Part shown: positions 60,894 to 64,000 of the stretch, piece by piece
Layout: every line of letters begins with the position of its first letter
Numbering within the stretch: the first letter of the stretch is position 1
Source of the DNA: Cohnella endophytica
GTDB taxonomy: Bacteria; Bacillota; Bacilli; Paenibacillales; Paenibacillaceae
Reading direction: 5' to 3'
NCBI RefSeq assembly: GCF_003628305.1
Contig: NZ_RBZM01000008.1
Span: 372,001-436,000 of the forward strand
Length of the DNA: 64,000 nucleotides
Notes under the pieces: model-generated
Told to the model about the DNA's origin: nothing
Seen by the model: only the letters and a program-made list of their open reading frames with translations
Database searches by the model: none
Position numbers and translations under genes: made by a program

Positions 60894-62081
60894 TTACTTG
60901 GGCGTCGCATCGCCCTTGAAGAGCCGGAATGGGAAGAAAACGTAAAAGAAGCTGATAATAACGAACATAATGCCGGCAAGTCCGACTACGGAAGATTCGC
61001 TGAATCGCGTCGCGAGCAATCCTCCGATAATCGGGCCGATCATGCCGCCGATCCCTTCGACCGTCGAGAGCACGCCCCAACCCAAGCCCTGCTGGCCTGG
61101 CGGTACGAACGTAGCGAGCAACGCATTCCAAGCGGGCAACACGGCGGCATAGGAAATGCCGAGCAGGAATGCCCAGAAAAATGCGAGTCCGAGAGGCGGC
61201 TTTTGCGTGAGGGCGAACAACACGGCACCGAACGACAGGAAACCGGCAATAAGGAACCATTTTTTCCCAAACGAGTCGGAAAGCTTGCCCATCGGGATGA
61301 GCCCGGCGACCGTAAAGCCGCCGCCGATTAAGAGCAACATGGAGTAGTGAGTGGCGGTCATTCCAAGCCCGTTTACGGCGAAGCTGGGAAGAATCGGCAA
61401 TAGCATGCCGGCTCCGAGCGTCTGCAGCACCATCCCCGGCAAGAGGAGGCGCATGTCCCGCAAGCGGCTGCCGAGAATTGCAAGCTGTTTGCGGAAAGGA
61501 ACGACGTCGATATGGACGCTTCGAGCGCCGGAGATCAACAGGGATAGCAACCAAGCGGCGAGCGCGACGGCGGCCATGGTCCAATAAGTAAGCTCCAGGT
61601 TGATGTCGAGAAGGAGATTCGTAACGACCGGACCGCTACCGAGACCGACAAGCCATACCGTGTACAGAAAGCCCATCTGGGTGGCCCGCTTATCTTCCTT
61701 TATTCGCGTCAAGCATACGATCCAGATCGGCGAAATGCCGATTCCGTATATCGCCGCGGCCGTGATGAATATCCATGGTATATCCGCGAAATGAAGCGCG
61801 ACGATTCCGATCAGCGAGAAAAGCAAGCCGACGCTTACGACGGTTCTGATCGACAGCCTGTCCAGCAAATATCCGATGGCCAACTTAAGAGCCGTGTCCG
61901 TCAAATAATGAGCCGTAATGGCCGCCCCGATCACGTCGAGATTGAGTCCGAGCGCCTTATCCCCGTAGATCGGCAGAAAGCTGATCAAGGCGGCGCCCCG
62001 TACGAATTCAACCAAATAAAGTATCGTTAAGTACAATAGCATGTCGGATTGGAAAAAAGATTTCGCGGTAGCCTTGCTCAC
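60894..62081 (-). CDS. MFS transporter (possible glycolipid flippase of LtaA type)
   Basis: A 395-residue, 12-helix major facilitator. It shows FLPIYGDKALGLNLDVIGAAITA in the first helices, motif-A-like LDRLSIRTVV and PMGKLSDSFGKKWF between the halves. The GTG at 62081 is chosen because AAAGGAGAG lies 6 bases upstream; the in-frame ATG at 62108 is before that SD. It is 60 bp downstream of a UgtP-like diacylglycerol glucosyltransferase, the same neighbourhood as ypfP-ltaA in staphylococci, where LtaA flips the LTA glycolipid anchor. Family-level identity is certain; the flippase role is inference. Confidence 0.85.
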   Translation of the reverse strand: MSKATAKSFFQSDMLLYLTILYLVEFVRGAALISFLPIYGDKALGLNLDVIGAAITAHYLTDTALKLAIGYLLDRLSIRTVVSVGLLFSLIGIVALHFADIPWIFITAAAIYGIGISPIWIVCLTRIKEDKRATQMGFLYTVWLVGLGSGPVVTNLLLDINLELTYWTMAAVALAAWLLSLLISGARSVHIDVVPFRKQLAILGSRLRDMRLLLPGMVLQTLGAGMLLPILPSFAVNGLGMTATHYSMLLLIGGGFTVAGLIPMGKLSDSFGKKWFLIAGFLSFGAVLFALTQKPPLGLAFFWAFLLGISYAAVLPAWNALLATFVPPGQQGLGWGVLSTVEGIGGMIGPIIGGLLATRFSESSVVGLAGIMFVIISFFYVFFPFRLFKGDATPK

Positions 62082-62141
62082 AAGCAGCTCTCCTTTGACG
62101 ATCTGCATCGAGAATCGATCCTCCGGAGGAGGGGCGATTAC

Positions 62142-63314
62142 TCAGGTCGGGACTAGAACCGAATCCGATGGGGAGGCCGTTGCTACTGAAGCCTCTTCCA
62201 TTATATGCAATTGGCGCTCAATATCCAAGGCGATGTTATCCGAGGCATTTTTCTTGGACAAAAATTTAAGCGCGTTTCGCATGGCTATTCTCCGTGAGGG
62301 AACTTGCAACAACTCCGCAACGGAGCGCGATAAGTGTTCGACACTTCGACAAATGACGGCAGCGCCTTTGCTTTCCAAGTAACGGGCGTTGCCGAGCTCC
62401 TGGCCCGGAACGGGACGATACAGGAGGATCGGCAATTGCGCGGCGATCGCTTCGGATAACGTTAACCCTCCGGGTTTCGTTACGATGCAAGAGGAGACGG
62501 CCATGAGTTCGTCGATACGCTCGACGAAACCAAGCGTTAGGACGGAAGGCTCGAACGAGAATATTTCCGATAGCTCGTCGTATAACGCGCGGTTGCGCCC
62601 GCAGACCACGATTACTTGTGCGCGGCATTTACCGGATAACGATCGGCACATTTCCGCGGTTTCGGAACACGGGACGTTCGGAGCGGCCATGATCAGCGCG
62701 ATCGGGCGTTCCGGCGACAATCCGTACCGGGCGAAAATCGACTTCGCGTTCATTCCGTTCAAGAAAGTCGGACGTATCGGAATTCCGGTAGCGGCGATCC
62801 GGTCGGAATGAACTCCTAGCTTGCTCAATTGTACGCTTATATCTTCCGTCGCGACATAATATTTATCCACCTCGGGGTGCACCCATCGGCGGTGCAGGTC
62901 GAAATCCGTCACGACGTTGTACATAGGAATTGTATACCCGGATTTTCGGGCGATGAAAGGGAGGACGAGGGTGGGAAAAGTGTGGATGATGGCGTCGGGG
63001 CGTTCTTGTTCCATGAGCTTGCGCAGGGTAAGCGCGCCGAAGGAATGAAGCCAGTTCGCGAATAACGAGTCCGACTTCATCCCTTTCGTCGCGTCGTACA
63101 CCCAGCCGTAGACTTGAGGAAGAAGGTTGTAGCTTTTGTTGTATACGAATCTGCTGACCTCGTTAAGGACGGGGTGGGATTCGGCTAACAGATCGATGAG
63201 TTTGACCTCCGTACGACCCAGACATTCGAAGCTTTGCCGAAGCGCCGTCGCCGCTTGCCAATGACCATCGCCGAAACGGGCATACAAGATGAATATTTTT
63301 TTCTTTTTCGCCAT
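62142..63314 (-). CDS. UgtP/MGDG-synthase-type glycosyltransferase
   Basis: This 390-residue GT28-fold enzyme transfers glucose or galactose from a UDP-sugar to diacylglycerol. FILYARFGDGHWQAA at the N-terminus is the GxGH lipid-acceptor motif. TFPTLVLPF, YNVVTDFDLHRRWVHPEVDKYYVA and ATGIPIRPTF follow. The UDP-sugar site is FVERIDELMAVSSCIVTKPGGLTLSEAIA. The SD GGGAGGG precedes the ATG. It is the first gene of an operon with the MFS and TVP38 genes. It probably makes the glycolipid anchor for LTA or membrane glycolipid. Confidence 0.92.
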   Translation of the reverse strand: MAKKKKIFILYARFGDGHWQAATALRQSFECLGRTEVKLIDLLAESHPVLNEVSRFVYNKSYNLLPQVYGWVYDATKGMKSDSLFANWLHSFGALTLRKLMEQERPDAIIHTFPTLVLPFIARKSGYTIPMYNVVTDFDLHRRWVHPEVDKYYVATEDISVQLSKLGVHSDRIAATGIPIRPTFLNGMNAKSIFARYGLSPERPIALIMAAPNVPCSETAEMCRSLSGKCRAQVIVVCGRNRALYDELSEIFSFEPSVLTLGFVERIDELMAVSSCIVTKPGGLTLSEAIAAQLPILLYRPVPGQELGNARYLESKGAAVICRSVEHLSRSVAELLQVPSRRIAMRNALKFLSKKNASDNIALDIERQLHIMEEASVATASPSDSVLVPT

Positions 63315-63333
63315 GCGCGCGCCCTCCCTATCC

Positions 63334-63357
63334 GTAAAAGGTTTCCGAAGAAACCTT
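63334..63357 (-). terminator. Hairpin between ilvA and the ugtP-like gene
   Basis: On the minus strand AAGGTTTC, loop TTCG, GAAACCTT is followed by TTTAC. It could end ilvA transcription or act as a leader element of the ugtP-like operon, as it lies just 20 bp before that gene. Confidence 0.55.
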
Positions 63358-63420
63358 GCTCCTTCACTGTAACTCCGCAGTGTAAAATAGGGATAAACGA
63401 AAGCTCGGCCGGCGTCAAAA

Positions 63421-63999
63421 TCAGATCAACAGGTTAAACAATATCGGATCTTTGTTCAGCTCGATGAATTGGAACCCCTTCGCATTCATTCTTGCGACGA
63501 GGCTGCCGTAATCCTCGGGGCTCTTCAACTCGATACCGACAAGAGCCGGACCGTTTTCCTTGTTATGTTTTTTCGTATATTCGAATTGCACGATATCGTC
63601 GTTCGGACCGAGCACGTCATCCAGGAACTCGCGAAGAGCGCCGGCCCGTTGAGGAAAGTTGATCATAAAATAGTGCTTGAGTCCTTCGTAGATGAGCGAA
63701 CGTTCCTTGATCTCCTGCATCCGGTCGATATCGTTGTTGCCCCCGCTAATGATGCATACGACATTCTTGCCGCGCAACGTCTCCGGATCGAAGGAGGACA
63801 GCGCCGCGACGGTTAACGCTCCGGCCGGCTCCGCGACGATCGCATGTTCGTTGTACAATTCGAGGATCGACGTGCAGACGCGGCCTTCCGGCACGGAAAT
63901 GACGTCGTCCAGATGTCTGCGGCATAGCTCGTAGGTCAAGTCCCCGACCCGTTTTACAGCCGCGCCGTCGACGAATTTGTCGATCTCGGGAAGCGTTAG
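63421..63999 (-). CDS. ilvA: Threonine dehydratase, C-terminal part
   Basis: The gene enters from the right edge. Only the last 193 codons are present. It makes 2-oxobutanoate from threonine as the first step of isoleucine synthesis. The visible part covers the end of the PLP domain (EGRVCTSILELYNEHAIVAEPAGALTVAAL and the phosphate-binding-loop-like IISGGNNDIDRM). The ACT-like regulatory domain follows (HYFMINFPQRAGALREFLDDVLGPNDDIVQFEY and VGIELKSPEDYGSLVARMNAKGF). There is one ACT-like copy, as in Bacillus and Corynebacterium IlvA, shorter than the enteric enzyme. The PLP lysine is outside the window. Confidence 0.93.
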   Translation of the reverse strand, partial: LTLPEIDKFVDGAAVKRVGDLTYELCRRHLDDVISVPEGRVCTSILELYNEHAIVAEPAGALTVAALSSFDPETLRGKNVVCIISGGNNDIDRMQEIKERSLIYEGLKHYFMINFPQRAGALREFLDDVLGPNDDIVQFEYTKKHNKENGPALVGIELKSPEDYGSLVARMNAKGFQFIELNKDPILFNLLI

Positions 64000-64000
64000 G

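Overview
The window looks like chromosomal DNA from an endospore-forming, moderately GC-rich member of the Bacillales, most likely Paenibacillaceae (Cohnella or Paenibacillus type). This is inferred from a YhcN-type sporulation lipoprotein, an Sda-like checkpoint protein, a KinA/D-like MHYT-PAS kinase, an SLH-domain exoprotein, LtaS/UgtP lipoteichoic-acid genes, a YdjO-type cold protein, Bacillus-like Shine-Dalgarno sites and frequent TTG/GTG starts. No phage, transposase, integrase or CRISPR array was seen. The content is ordinary housekeeping and accessory metabolism. The most unusual material lies between the genes.

Layout. 1-9.1 kb: 3' end of a GH2 beta-mannosidase, a sporulation lipoprotein, a Tat-exported GMC oxidoreductase pair facing a tatC-tatA pair, and topoisomerase III. 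9.1-10.4 kb: a 51-bp repeat array, a TPP riboswitch with its own terminator, and an IF-3 paralogue where a thiamine gene would be expected. 10.4-17.4 kb: psuK-psuG (pseudouridine breakdown), an acyl-CoA-dehydrogenase-like flavoprotein, an AcuI/YhdH reductase, a second repeat array and a molybdopterin oxidoreductase. 17.5-24.2 kb: a cold-shock gene with an elaborate leader, a YdjO-like gene, an SLH protein, an LplT-like transporter, LTA synthase and a PAP2 phosphatase. 24.2-34.7 kb: two drug-efflux modules (TetR/DHA2 and RND/TetR), each with a palindrome inside the -35/-10 spacer, and an ApbE/ferric-reductase operon. 34.8-37.2 kb: two paralogous membrane-anchored proteins separated by two adjacent repeat arrays.

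37.2-46.9 kb: aldo/keto reductase, aldose-epimerase-like protein, fdhD with an FdhF/YdeP-type oxidoreductase, a phosphodiester glycosidase, a DUF3298-like protein, a hybrid-membrane histidine kinase and a NarL-type regulator. 46.9-52.5 kb: HD-GYP protein, two tRNA-Thr genes flanking a glucosaminidase, Sda-like protein, lipoprotein, a tyrosinase-like protein, NUDIX hydrolase and a MscL with a zinc ribbon. 52.5-58.7 kb: sporulation-type kinase, lipid kinase, 2-hydroxyacid dehydrogenase, AlkC and an FUSC-type exporter. 58.7-64 kb: the longest repeat array, two very small genes, a 34-bp repeat, a ugtP/MFS/TVP38 operon and the 3' end of ilvA.

The main discovery candidate is a dispersed family of intergenic tandem repeats. 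Five arrays (about 9.2, 14.8, 35.6, 36.2 and 58.8 kb) all have a period of exactly 51 bp. Units within an array are nearly identical and most carry a short hairpin. The arrays differ from one another but remain recognisably related (array 1 on + and array 3 on - agree at about 41 of 51 positions by hand alignment). Because 51 is a multiple of 3, the arrays create long false ORFs with a 17-residue period. Other leads are the orphan TPP riboswitch, the two-hairpin cold-shock leader, the reversed tatC-tatA pair beside its probable substrate, and the tyrosinase-like protein.
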